Shown here piece by piece: positions 33,757 through 42,280 of a stretch of DNA of 64,000 nt. The translations under genes were made by a program, and so were the position numbers. The notes under the pieces were generated by a model. That model was not told the DNA's origin. It worked only from the letters and a program-made list of their open reading frames with translations, and searched no databases. Source of the stretch: CALMEH01 sp031409875 (lineage in GTDB: Bacteria; Acidobacteriota; Blastocatellia; Pyrinomonadales; Pyrinomonadaceae); assembly GCA_031409875.1 (NCBI GenBank), contig JANNYB010000170.1, positions 15,529 to 79,528 of the forward strand, read 5' to 3'. Every line of letters begins with the position of its first letter. The first letter of the stretch is position 1.

Positions 33757-35480
33757 TCAAATTTTTATCGGTAAAGTTATCTTTATTTCCGTCCCGTTTC
33801 CGACGCTCGAAATTATTGAGATTGTGCCGCCGATTATTGACGTTCGTTCTTTTAATCCGACTAAGCCAAGTCCGCTGCCGCTCGGTTTTATGTTGTTCAT
33901 ATCAAAGCCGCGCCCGTCGTCTTTAATAGTGATAACAACTTTGTCAGCAAATTTTTTAATCTTAATTTCGGCTTCCGCCGCGTCGGAATGTTTGATGATG
34001 TTGTTGACCGATTCCTGCACGATGCGATAGACGTTTATCTCCGCGTCTTTCGGAAAAACATCGTCAATAACATCAATTTCATAATCGAATTCCAGAACGT
34101 CGGAAACCTTCACGAACATCGTTTTCAAAGCCTTTGTCAAACCCAAACGCTCCAAATAACGCGGATGAAGTTTGGCGGTGATTTCCTGCACTTCGTCTAA
34201 TGCTTCGAGCGCGTCTTTCGAGATTTCGTCAAATTCACGCAAGACGATTTCCGGCTCATTATGTTTATTTTTGCCCATCGCCGCACGGTTTGAAATTATC
34301 GCCAAACTCTGCCCCAAACCGTCGTGCAGTTCCGCCGCGATTCATTTCCGCTCGGCTTCTTGCGATTCAATCAAACGCCGCGAAAAATCGCTTTTGGCTG
34401 ACGCGATTTTTCTCAACTGCGAAACGCGATTGTGATAAATCAGCCAAACAACCAGCGCAACCGCCAAAACCGCCAACGTCAAAAACCACCAAGTTTGATA
34501 AAAAACCGGATAAACGACGATTTTCACGCTCGCGCCTTCCGTGTTCCAAACGCCATTGGCATTCGCCGCAATCACGCGAAAGGTATACTTTCCGGCTGGC
34601 AAATAAGAATAATTCGCCGTCCGATTAATTCCGGCTTCAGTCCAAGTTTCCTCAAAACCTTCGAGCTTGTAACGAAACTTTATCTGATTGGATTTTATCA
34701 AACTCAAACCCGTGTAATGAATTTCGAGCGATGTCTGATTAGGTTTTAATTCGATTTCGGATTTGGGATTTGGGATTGCGGATTTGCGGTCAATCGAAAC
34801 GTCTTCGATAATTGTCGGCGGCGGATTGGTGTTGACGGTTTCAGCGTTCGGATCAACAATCGCCACGCCGCCCATTGTCGGAAACCAAAATTTTCCGTCC
34901 TTCGTTTTAATCGCCGAAGGAAGCCGTCCGCCGTTGCATTCGACATTGAGCATTCCGTCCGATTCATCGTAAGAAACGCTGTTGATTTTCGGAATTTTCC
35001 CGTCCGCAAAATCATTCAATTCCTGCTTTTGAACGCGATGAATGCCGCGATTCGATGACATCCAAAAATTGCCGCGCTCGTCTTCCAAAATCGCAAAAAC
35101 GCCATTATTAAAAAGTCCGTGTTCGACACGATAATTAAAAAACTTGCCATCTTTATAACGAACTAATCCGTTGCCGCCCAAATTGTGCCGTCTTTATCGG
35201 CAAAAATTTTGACAAACCGATTATTGACAATGCCTTTCGAGTTGCCTCTGTCAAAAATCGTAAATTTCACGCCGTCAAATCTTGCAAGTCCGTCAAACGT
35301 CGCCAACCACAAATATCCGTCCGGCGTTTGCGCCAAACCGTTGACCGTGTTCTGCGGCAAACCGTTTTCCGTCGTCCAAACGTCAAACCCGTATTCCTGC
35401 GCGAATACAACCGCGTTCAAGCAAAACCAAAACGCAATCCACGCCGAAAAAAGCCGGAGTTTTCGCCCGTTACGGAAGTT
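33757..35480 (-). pseudogene. two-component-propeller sensor histidine kinase, frameshift plus in-frame TGA
   Basis: A hybrid-type periplasmic sensor kinase in three pieces. Piece 1 (to 35163): signal peptide and propeller repeats (WTTENGLPQNTVNGL). Piece 2 (34342-35181): propeller end, Y_Y_Y domain, membrane helix (WFLTLAVLAVALVVWLIYH) and SQEAERK. Piece 3 (33757-34341): the HATPase domain (DDGRGFD, GSGLGLVGLKER). Between pieces 1 and 2 the frame shifts near 35163-35181. Between 2 and 3 the frame is unchanged but codon 34344-34342 is TGA where the family has Arg (ERK[R]IAAELHDG); CGA to TGA would explain it. The HisKA_3 His lies just after it. ATG 35480 is preferred for its signal peptide; ATG 35519 lies in a repeat arm. 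Confidence 0.85.
34753..34787. repeat. heptamer STRR inside the kinase pseudogene
   Basis: Five heptamers of GATTTGG type (GATTTCG, GATTTGG x2, GATTGCG, GATTTGC). On the coding strand they read as a short Asn-Pro-Lys-Ser-rich loop between propeller and Y_Y_Y domain. Confidence 0.8.
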
Positions 35481-35513
35481 CATAAATTTATTCGCGAGCG
35501 GTTTTGTTCTATT

Positions 35514-35843
35514 AGACATTATTTGAAATAAGATTTGCCCGCGAATCTGCGCGAATCTGCGCGAATTTTTGCGGGTAAGCAGGTGAGCAAAAGTATTGAG
35601 GCATTTTGAAAAGTTTGGAGTTCCAGCTTTAGCTGGCTCTTGCGCCGCGCTTCGCTGGCGCAAGCCAACTAAAGTTGGAACTCCAAACGCGAAGCAAAAT
35701 CTGACGAAACTTTTGCTCACCTGCTTATCTGCCAAAGATTTTATGAACTTTGCCGAAATATTGTTTTTATTCGCGTCAATTCGCGCAGATTCGCGGGCAA
35801 AATTTTATTTTCAGTTTTGGGTTCTTATTTCAAATAATGTCTA
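35514..35843. repeat. four-layer nested inverted repeat, about 330 bp
   Basis: Four concentric arm pairs: TAGACATTATTTGAAATAAG (near 35514) with its complement at 35824-35843; ATTTGCCCGCGAATCTGCGC (35532) with its complement to 35803; GCAGGTGAGCAAAAG (35579-35593) with its complement near 35712-35726; and the central compound repeat GTTTGGAGTTCCAGCTTTAG... at 35613-35688 with a GCGCCGCGCTTCGCTGGCGC core. The outermost arm overlaps an alternative start of the kinase gene. Confidence 0.9.
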
Positions 35844-35951
35844 TCATTTCAACTTAAACTGTAAGCGGACGCTTTTGCAGTTCGCACGTTTTCGTTGAAT
35901 AATCGAAGTTCATAATTTCTGATTTGAAATCACAGATTATCACAAACTTTA

Positions 35952-36335
35952 ATGACGTTCTATTTCAATAAAAAATATCTTTTGCCGTCGATATTTTTCT
36001 TCTTTGTCGAAGTTTGTATCGCGCTTTTTGTGACGGATAAAATTATTCGTCCGTTCATCGGCGATGTTTTGGTCGTGATTTTAATTTATTGTTTTTTGCG
36101 GATTTTTCTCAACGCAAATTATTGGAAAATCGCGCTCGGAGTTTTGATTTTTGCGTTCACCATCGAGGTTTTGCAGTATTTCGATTATGTCAAACTGCTC
36201 GGATTAGAACAAAATCGCGTGCTTTCCATTGCGCTCGGCAGAACTTTTGAATTGATGGATTTTGTAGCTTATTTGGTCGGCTTTTTGCTGATATTATTAA
36301 CTGAAAAATTTTATGAACGACTCAAAAGCAATTAA
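35952..36335 (+). CDS. DUF2809-family membrane protein
   Basis: 127 residues with four predicted membrane helices (LLPSIFFFFVEVCIALFV, VLVVILIYCFLRIFL, IALGVLIFAFTIEVLQYF, FVAYLVGFLLILL). The IEVLQYF-then-LGRTFELMDFVAYLVG arrangement is characteristic of DUF2809, a small uncharacterised bacterial family. Stands alone on the plus strand between minus-strand genes. No role is known. Confidence 0.82.
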   Translation: MTFYFNKKYLLPSIFFFFVEVCIALFVTDKIIRPFIGDVLVVILIYCFLRIFLNANYWKIALGVLIFAFTIEVLQYFDYVKLLGLEQNRVLSIALGRTFELMDFVAYLVGFLLILLTEKFYERLKSN

Positions 36336-36429
36336 TTGAAACCTGTGCGTAATTAAATTTATTTTACTGACAACTTAATACTTCAGAACAAGCGATAGAT
36401 TAAGAAACGGCTAAAATTCGAGATAAAAT

Positions 36430-36464
36430 CTATCACCTATCATCTATCACTTATCATCTATTCC
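36430..36464. repeat. heptamer STRR, CTATCAC/CTATCAT x5
   Basis: Five degenerate heptamers (CTATCAC, CTATCAT, CTATCAC, TTATCAT, CTATTCC) in the gap between the convergent DUF2809 and winged-helix TPR genes. Confidence 0.8.
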
Positions 36465-36539
36465 GAAGGTTTCCGTTAAAATTGAATTACGCACGGCTTC
36501 AATTAATTGTGAGAAAAGGCTAAGACAATTTAGTTTTTT

Positions 36540-38384
36540 TTATTTTTGCAAACCGATTTTCCGCATTATTTCCGTAAATCGTTTTTCGTTACGGATTGCG
36601 TCAAATGTCGAATCGGCATTGACGGAGGGAAGACTTATATCGCGTTTCGCCAAAGCCAATTCCAAATTTTCGAGTGCTTTTTCCGTTTCGCCGAGCCGAA
36701 CATAAAACGCCGCGTTCTGAATTAAAATTTCTCGTCCGCTTTTTGAAGGCGTGTTCACAATAGATTGAAAATACGGGCGCAAATCGTTTTCGGCGAGTGT
36801 TTTTGTCAAAGGATGCGCGGCGCGTTCGACGGGTGAAAGTTTGCCCAAAATCATTTCGCTGAGTTCTGCATACATTTTTTTCTCGACATAAATTTGGTAA
36901 AGCATCTTCGGAGTTTCCCAAAAATCAGGCTCGATTTGTTTGGCGTAATTACACGAAGTTAGGGCTTTATCAAACTTTCGGTCGGACGCATAAAGTCTGC
37001 AAAACCATGAATGATAAAGCGGCGAAAACGGTTCGATTTCGGCGGCTTTCTGCAATTCGGCTTCGGCTTCGGCAAAACGGCGTTGTAATTGTAAAAATTT
37101 TGAGTAGTTGAAAAAAGCCGGAGCGTAATTCCCGTCGAGTAAAACGGCTTGTTTGAATTCGCTCTCCGCTGCTTCCCAATTCCAATCACGCCATTGATAA
37201 ATTTCGCCCAAAACCGTGTGCGGCGCGGCGAGCGATTTGTCGAGTTCGATGGCTTTGTTGGCGATTTGTTCGGCTTTTTCCCATTCGACAAAAAGCTGGT
37301 CGGAAGTCAGCAAGGCTTCCGCATAACCCGCAAAAGCCAAACCCCAATTCGGTTCGGCGGCGATTGTTTTTTCAAAGAGTCCGATCATTTCCTTGCGTCG
37401 GAAGAGTTCGCTTCTGCGCCAGATTTTTCGCGCCGAAAGATAATTTTGGACAGCTTCCGCGTTGAGTTTTTGATTGGCAAGTGATTTTTCGTCTTCCGCG
37501 TCGGCAATCTTCAGCGAAAGCCGTCGCGCCGCTCGAAGCGAGATTGCGCTTTCGAGATTGAGATTGGCGGATTTATTCAGTTCAAAAGTTTCCGTCCAAA
37601 GACTTTCGCCGTCCGCAACGCGCAAAAGATTGAGCGAAACGCGGATTTTCTCTGCGTCAGTATGATAAGTTCCCGACAAAACCGCATCTGCGCCAAGCTC
37701 TTTTGCGGCGTTTGAAACGTCGAAATTTTGCCCCGCGAATTTACGCACCGAAACGAGCGGCAAAACTTTTAGCTGGTTGATTTTGCTCAGATTCGTAATC
37801 ATCGCGTCCGTCAAACCAATCTGAAAATCCGTTTCGCTTTCATTCGCCGAAGCAAACGGCAAAACGGCTAATTGATGAAAACCGAGCGCGTTTTTCGGCG
37901 ATTGAACATTATTTCTCTGCCACGCAAACGACAAAATCAAGAGACAAATCAGCGAAAAACTCGCAATGCCAATCAGCCAATTTCGTTTGACCGATTGAGC
38001 CTTTTCAATAATTTTCGGCAGTGCAGTTTCTTCTAAAATTTTCGTTTCGGGAACTGCTTCAGCAGATTTTTCGCTCACCTCCGATGTAAAACGATAACCG
38101 CGTTTGGGAATGGTTTCGACATAATCATTACCTTTCGCGTTTTTGCCGAGAGTTTTTCGCAAAGCGTGAAGGCAAAACCGCAAGTTCGATTCTTCGACAA
38201 AAGTATCTGCCCAAACCGCTTGCATAATGTCGTCGCGGCTGACAAGTTCGCCGCGCTTTTCAACAAAAAAGACCAACAAATCAAAGACTTTCGGCTGAAG
38301 CGAAACAGGCTGACCATTTCGCATCAGTCTCTTCTGCTCAAGGTCGAGCAAAAAGGCATCAAATTCGTAAATCTGTTTATTCAT
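36540..38384 (-). CDS. winged-helix (OmpR/PhoB-type) membrane regulator with TPR repeats
   Basis: 614 residues. Residues 5-105 form a Trans_reg_C winged helix (LQPKVFDLLVFFVEKRGELV, ETIPKRGYRF). A membrane helix lies at about 135-155 (WLIGIASFSLICLLILSFAW). Then comes a TolB/FlgO-like domain at about 170-285 (LAVLPFASANESETDFQIGL) and TPR repeats to the end. CadC-like topology: DNA-binding domain in the cytosol, sensor outside. No receiver domain. Three 11-bp direct repeats (38390-38418) end 5 bases before the ATG and are a likely autoregulatory site. Targets unknown. Confidence 0.88.
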   Translation of the reverse strand: MNKQIYEFDAFLLDLEQKRLMRNGQPVSLQPKVFDLLVFFVEKRGELVSRDDIMQAVWADTFVEESNLRFCLHALRKTLGKNAKGNDYVETIPKRGYRFTSEVSEKSAEAVPETKILEETALPKIIEKAQSVKRNWLIGIASFSLICLLILSFAWQRNNVQSPKNALGFHQLAVLPFASANESETDFQIGLTDAMITNLSKINQLKVLPLVSVRKFAGQNFDVSNAAKELGADAVLSGTYHTDAEKIRVSLNLLRVADGESLWTETFELNKSANLNLESAISLRAARRLSLKIADAEDEKSLANQKLNAEAVQNYLSARKIWRRSELFRRKEMIGLFEKTIAAEPNWGLAFAGYAEALLTSDQLFVEWEKAEQIANKAIELDKSLAAPHTVLGEIYQWRDWNWEAAESEFKQAVLLDGNYAPAFFNYSKFLQLQRRFAEAEAELQKAAEIEPFSPLYHSWFCRLYASDRKFDKALTSCNYAKQIEPDFWETPKMLYQIYVEKKMYAELSEMILGKLSPVERAAHPLTKTLAENDLRPYFQSIVNTPSKSGREILIQNAAFYVRLGETEKALENLELALAKRDISLPSVNADSTFDAIRNEKRFTEIMRKIGLQK

Positions 38385-38389
38385 TGGAC

Positions 38390-38418
38390 TTCTAACAAAA
38401 TTCTAACATTTTTCTAAC
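38390..38418 (-). promoter_or_regulatory. triple 11-bp direct repeat, candidate winged-helix operator
   Basis: GTTAGAA occurs three times on the minus strand (38418-38412, 38407-38401, 38396-38390), exactly 11 bases apart, one helical turn. The last copy ends 5 bases before the ATG. 11-bp direct repeats are the binding pattern of PhoB/OmpR-type winged helices. Confidence 0.75.
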
Positions 38419-38532
38419 GCAATCAAAACGCAATATTCAATTACCATTAGTGTCTTAACAGCACACCGCACGGCGGACTTTGAAAATAGTTTTCGCGTCG
38501 GATTGGAAAAATAATTTTGGGGAGAAAATAAC

Positions 38533-39018
38533 ATGAAAAAGATATTTGTAGTTCTAGCGATTATTCTTGCGGCTTCGTTTATTGCTGACGCACAAACATT
38601 GCCCGCCAAGGTCAAAACGTATTTGAGTAAAAATTATCCAAAATGGGAAGTATGCAAATTCAATAAAGTTGAATATCAAGCCAACAAAGCGATTGCCAAA
38701 GGTGATTTTAACGGCGATGGAAAAACTGATTACGTTGTTGCCGTTACCAAAGATGACAGAATTTACGCGCTTGCTCTGTTGGCTACGAAAAATAGCTACG
38801 AAGCGTTTAATTTGCTCGCCCAAAACGAGGAAAACCGTTGGATTGCAGGTCTGGACGTTGCCGGAAAAGGTGAGGAAGTTTTTTTGCCTAACGACCGCGG
38901 CGATGTAACCAAATCGTTTCGATTAAAAACAGATGGAATCGCTATCTATGACGGCGAAGGAATGGCGAATATTTACTACTGGCAAAACGGCAAGTTCTTA
39001 TTTGGGAAAGATTTTTGA
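38533..39018 (+). CDS. small secreted protein with one FG-GAP-type unit
   Basis: 161 residues: signal peptide at 1-21 (ending ADAQT) and a compact domain with GDFNGDGKTDYVVAV at about 57-71, one FG-GAP/VCBS Ca-binding loop. The rest (LLAQNEENRWIAGLDVAG) is like the second half of a propeller blade. GGGGAGA precedes the ATG. It lies 17 bases before the large SBBP/FG-GAP gene, so the two likely form an operon. Family beyond FG-GAP not recognised. Confidence 0.75.
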   Translation: MKKIFVVLAIILAASFIADAQTLPAKVKTYLSKNYPKWEVCKFNKVEYQANKAIAKGDFNGDGKTDYVVAVTKDDRIYALALLATKNSYEAFNLLAQNEENRWIAGLDVAGKGEEVFLPNDRGDVTKSFRLKTDGIAIYDGEGMANIYYWQNGKFLFGKDF

Positions 39019-39035
39019 GAAAAAAGAGAAAATAT

Positions 39036-42000
39036 ATGAAAAACACAATAATAAACAAAATGCGTCGCGTATCGGTTATTTTCGCTTTGTGCGGAATGAC
39101 GTTTGGCATCTTTTTTCCGGCGATTTCAACTCGTCGCGTTTCGGCTGAGGGGAAAACTCCTTTGCTTTCTGAAATTATCAAACCAACGGTCGAACAAGTC
39201 GAACAACAATTAGGCAAAACGCCGGTCGAGTTTGAAGAGAATCGCGGGCAATTTGATAAAAATGTCCGTTTTATGGCTCGTGCCGCCGGTTCGACCATTT
39301 TTTTGACGGCGGATGAGATTGTGTATGTGCTTCCGATGGAATCAAGTCCAAAGTCTAAAGTCCAAAGTCCAAAGCTGAAAGACTTTCGGGCAAATGACCA
39401 AGACAAAACGCCGCGTCTCGCATTCGCTTTGCGGATGAAACTCGTTGGTGCAAATGCAGATTCGACCTTTGCGGGTGAGGAAACGGTTGAGCATCGGACG
39501 AATTATTTCAAAGGCTCAGACGCGGCGAATTGGCAGACTGATGTGCCGAATCATAGTCGCGTAAGATATGAAAATGTTTATGACGGCGTTGGGATGGTTT
39601 GGCACGGACGAGAAAATTCTGAGACGCAGTATGATTTTGTCGTTGCTCCAAACGCCGATGCCGGACAAATCAGCCTTGAATTTGACGGTGCGGATAGTTT
39701 AGAAATTGACGCGGACGGCAATCTGCTAATCCATACACCTGCCGGAATCGTCAAACAAAACAAACCTTTTTCGTATCAGGAAACCGACGGCGTGAAGCAA
39801 GAAATCGAAAGCGGTTTTATCCTGTCAGAACCATCTGCGGTAGCGGATGGGTCAAATCGGCAAACCGTCAAATTCGCTCTCGGAAGCTACGACCGCACCA
39901 AACCTTTGACGATTGACCCGACGGTTAATTTAAGCAGGCTCGCTTATTCAACACTTTTGGGCGGCGCGGGTAGTGAAACAGGCAGGTCAATTGCGGTTGA
40001 TTCATCCGGCAATGCCTACATAACCGGTCAAACATTATCCCCCGAATATCCAACGACTTCGGGAACTTATGATACAACTCATAACGAAAGCACGGACGTA
40101 TTCGTAAGTAAGCTCAACGCCGCCGGTTCGGGTCTGATCTATTCCACTTTCATCGGCGGAAACAACTCCGATGGCGGCACCAGTATCGCTATTGATGCAG
40201 CCGGCAATGCTTATCTGACCGGCGTTACTGGCACGGATTATCCAACGACCGCCGGAGCATTTGATACTACTTCTAACGGAGGAAATGACGTATTCCTTAC
40301 TAAACTCAATGCCGCTGGTTCGGGTTTGATTTATTCCACCTACATCGGCGGAAGTGGAAATGATGTCAGCACCGGCATCACGATTGATTCAACCGGCAAT
40401 GCTTATCTGACCGGATACACTGATGACACAGGTAGCCCTATCACCGATTATCCAACGACCGGCGGAGCATTTGATACGACTCATAACGGCGACATTGATG
40501 TATTTGCCACCAAGCTAAATGCCGGCGGTTCGGCTCTGATTTATTCCACCTACATCGGCGGAAGCGGCGTTGACTTGGGCAACGACATTGCTATTGATGC
40601 CGCCGGCAATGCTTATCTGACCGGCGAAACCCCTGATGCCGCCACCGATTTTCCAACGACCGGCGGAGCGTTTGATACGACTCATAACGGCGACACTGAT
40701 GTATTCGTAACCAAGCTAAATGCGGGCGGCACGGCACTAATTTATTCCACCTTTATCGGCGGAAGCGGCTTTGATCAAGTTACCGGCATCGCCATTGATG
40801 CAACCAACAATGCTTATCTGACGGGCGGGACTTTTGACGCTCCAACCGATTATCCAACGACTGCCGGAGCGTTTGACACGACTCATGACGGCTTTGAGGA
40901 CGTATTCGTAACCAAACTAAATGCGGGCGGTTCAGCTCTGATTTATTCCACTTTCATCGGCGGAAACCTCTTTGATCACGGCAATGGCATCGCCATTGAT
41001 TCGTCCGGCAATGCTTATCTGACCGGCTACACTAGTAACAGTGATACCATTTATCCAACGACTGCCGGAGCTTATGATACGACTCATAACGGCAGTGATG
41101 ACGTATTCGTAACCAAGCTCAATGCTACTGGTTCGGCTCTTGTCTATTCCACCTTCATCGGCGGAAGCGGCACCGATTCCGGCTTGGGCATCGCCACCGA
41201 TTCAGCCGGTAATGTTTATCTGGTCGGCGACACTAACGACGATTTAACCGATTATCCAACAACTGGCGGCGCATTTGATACCACTCATAACGGCTTTGAA
41301 GACGTATTTGTAACCAAGTTGAGCGGTCAGAAACCTGTGTATGATTTTGACGGCGACGGCAAAACTGACCTTTCAATCTTTCGACCTGCGCCGGGCGAAT
41401 GGTGGTATTTGAGAAGTTCCACAGGTGGAAATGCCGCTTTTACTTTCGGTTCGGCAACGGACAAAATTGTTCAGGGTGATTACACCGGCGACGGCAAAAC
41501 CGACATCGCTTTTTGGCGACCGTCAACCGGATTTTGGTTTATTCTCAGGAGCGAAGACAACTCGTTTTTCTCTTTCCCGCTCGGCTTGACTGGCGACATT
41601 CCCGCACCGGCTGATTACGACGGCGACGGCAAAACTGATGCGGCGGTTTTTCGTCCTTCGAGCTTAACGTGGTTTATTTCAAAATCAACGGGCGGCACGA
41701 CGATTACGACGTTCGGCGCAACCGGCGATAAACCTGTCGTGGCTGATTACGACGGCGACTGCAAAGCCGACATCGCTATTTTCCGCCCGTCACTCGGTCA
41801 ATGGTGGATTCAGCGAAGTTCAAACCTATCCGTTTTCGCTTTACAATTCGGCGTATCAACCGATAAACCCGTGCAAGGCGATTACACCGGCGACGGCAAA
41901 GCCGACACCGCTTTTTGGCGACCGTCAAACGGCACTTGGTTTGTTCTCAGAAGCGAAGACTTATCGTTTTTCTCCTTCCCGTTCGGAACAGGAACGGACA

Positions 42001-42161
42001 TTCCCGCACCGGGCGACTATGACGGCGACGGCAGATATGATGCGGCAGTATTTCGTCCATCAGATTTGAATTGGTATGTGCAAAGGTCAACGGCAGGAAC
42101 GCTCATTCAGCGATTCGGAATCGCCGGCGACCAACCTGTGCCTAATGCTTTTGTGCCTTAG
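39036..42161 (+). CDS. secreted SBBP beta-propeller protein with FG-GAP C-terminus
   Basis: 1041 residues. A signal peptide lies at about 10-35. A DUF-like N-terminal domain (FEENRGQFDKNVRFMARAAG) extends to about 300. From about 310 to 760 there are eight or so SBBP units (YSTFIGGSGxD...AIDxxGNAYLTG...YPTTAGAFDTTHNG), forming beta-propellers, then about seven FG-GAP units ending DQPVPNAFVP. The N-terminal domain holds a heptamer STRR (39345-39379, read as KSKVQSPKLK) and a REP unit (39824-39853, read as LSEPSAVADG). ATG 39036 is preferred over a TTG at 39015. Probably extracellular or surface-bound; function unknown. Confidence 0.85.
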   Translation: MKNTIINKMRRVSVIFALCGMTFGIFFPAISTRRVSAEGKTPLLSEIIKPTVEQVEQQLGKTPVEFEENRGQFDKNVRFMARAAGSTIFLTADEIVYVLPMESSPKSKVQSPKLKDFRANDQDKTPRLAFALRMKLVGANADSTFAGEETVEHRTNYFKGSDAANWQTDVPNHSRVRYENVYDGVGMVWHGRENSETQYDFVVAPNADAGQISLEFDGADSLEIDADGNLLIHTPAGIVKQNKPFSYQETDGVKQEIESGFILSEPSAVADGSNRQTVKFALGSYDRTKPLTIDPTVNLSRLAYSTLLGGAGSETGRSIAVDSSGNAYITGQTLSPEYPTTSGTYDTTHNESTDVFVSKLNAAGSGLIYSTFIGGNNSDGGTSIAIDAAGNAYLTGVTGTDYPTTAGAFDTTSNGGNDVFLTKLNAAGSGLIYSTYIGGSGNDVSTGITIDSTGNAYLTGYTDDTGSPITDYPTTGGAFDTTHNGDIDVFATKLNAGGSALIYSTYIGGSGVDLGNDIAIDAAGNAYLTGETPDAATDFPTTGGAFDTTHNGDTDVFVTKLNAGGTALIYSTFIGGSGFDQVTGIAIDATNNAYLTGGTFDAPTDYPTTAGAFDTTHDGFEDVFVTKLNAGGSALIYSTFIGGNLFDHGNGIAIDSSGNAYLTGYTSNSDTIYPTTAGAYDTTHNGSDDVFVTKLNATGSALVYSTFIGGSGTDSGLGIATDSAGNVYLVGDTNDDLTDYPTTGGAFDTTHNGFEDVFVTKLSGQKPVYDFDGDGKTDLSIFRPAPGEWWYLRSSTGGNAAFTFGSATDKIVQGDYTGDGKTDIAFWRPSTGFWFILRSEDNSFFSFPLGLTGDIPAPADYDGDGKTDAAVFRPSSLTWFISKSTGGTTITTFGATGDKPVVADYDGDCKADIAIFRPSLGQWWIQRSSNLSVFALQFGVSTDKPVQGDYTGDGKADTAFWRPSNGTWFVLRSEDLSFFSFPFGTGTDIPAPGDYDGDGRYDAAVFRPSDLNWYVQRSTAGTLIQRFGIAGDQPVPNAFVP
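39345..39379. repeat. heptamer STRR, AGTCCAA x5, inside the SBBP gene
   Basis: Five heptamers (AGTCCAA, AGTCTAA, AGTCCAA, AGTCCAA, AGCTGAA), read through as a Lys/Ser/Pro-rich loop without a stop. Confidence 0.85.
39824..39853 (+). repeat. REP unit inside the SBBP gene
   Basis: GTCAGAACCATCTGCGGTAG followed by CGGATGGGTC; same family as 10855 and 42645. Read as L-S-E-P-S-A-V-A-D-G. Confidence 0.8.
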
Positions 42162-42247
42162 AACCAATAAGCGAGATCCATTAAAACTGTTGGCGACGAG
42201 GATGAAACTTTTACATTTGTCATAACGCCTAACATCAACATAAAATT

Positions 42248-42280
42248 GCATCTATCGTTATTTCGGTAGATGCTTTTTTT
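42248..42280 (+). terminator. Rho-independent terminator after the SBBP gene
   Basis: Stem GCATCTA/TAGATGC with a 12-base loop and seven T. The T run directly abuts the ATG of the next gene at 42281, leaving that gene without a Shine-Dalgarno. Confidence 0.8.

Noticed and set aside
34342..34344. Selenocysteine at the in-frame TGA of the sensor kinase
   Set aside because: The position is Arg in the family, has no redox role, and a second lesion exists in the same gene.
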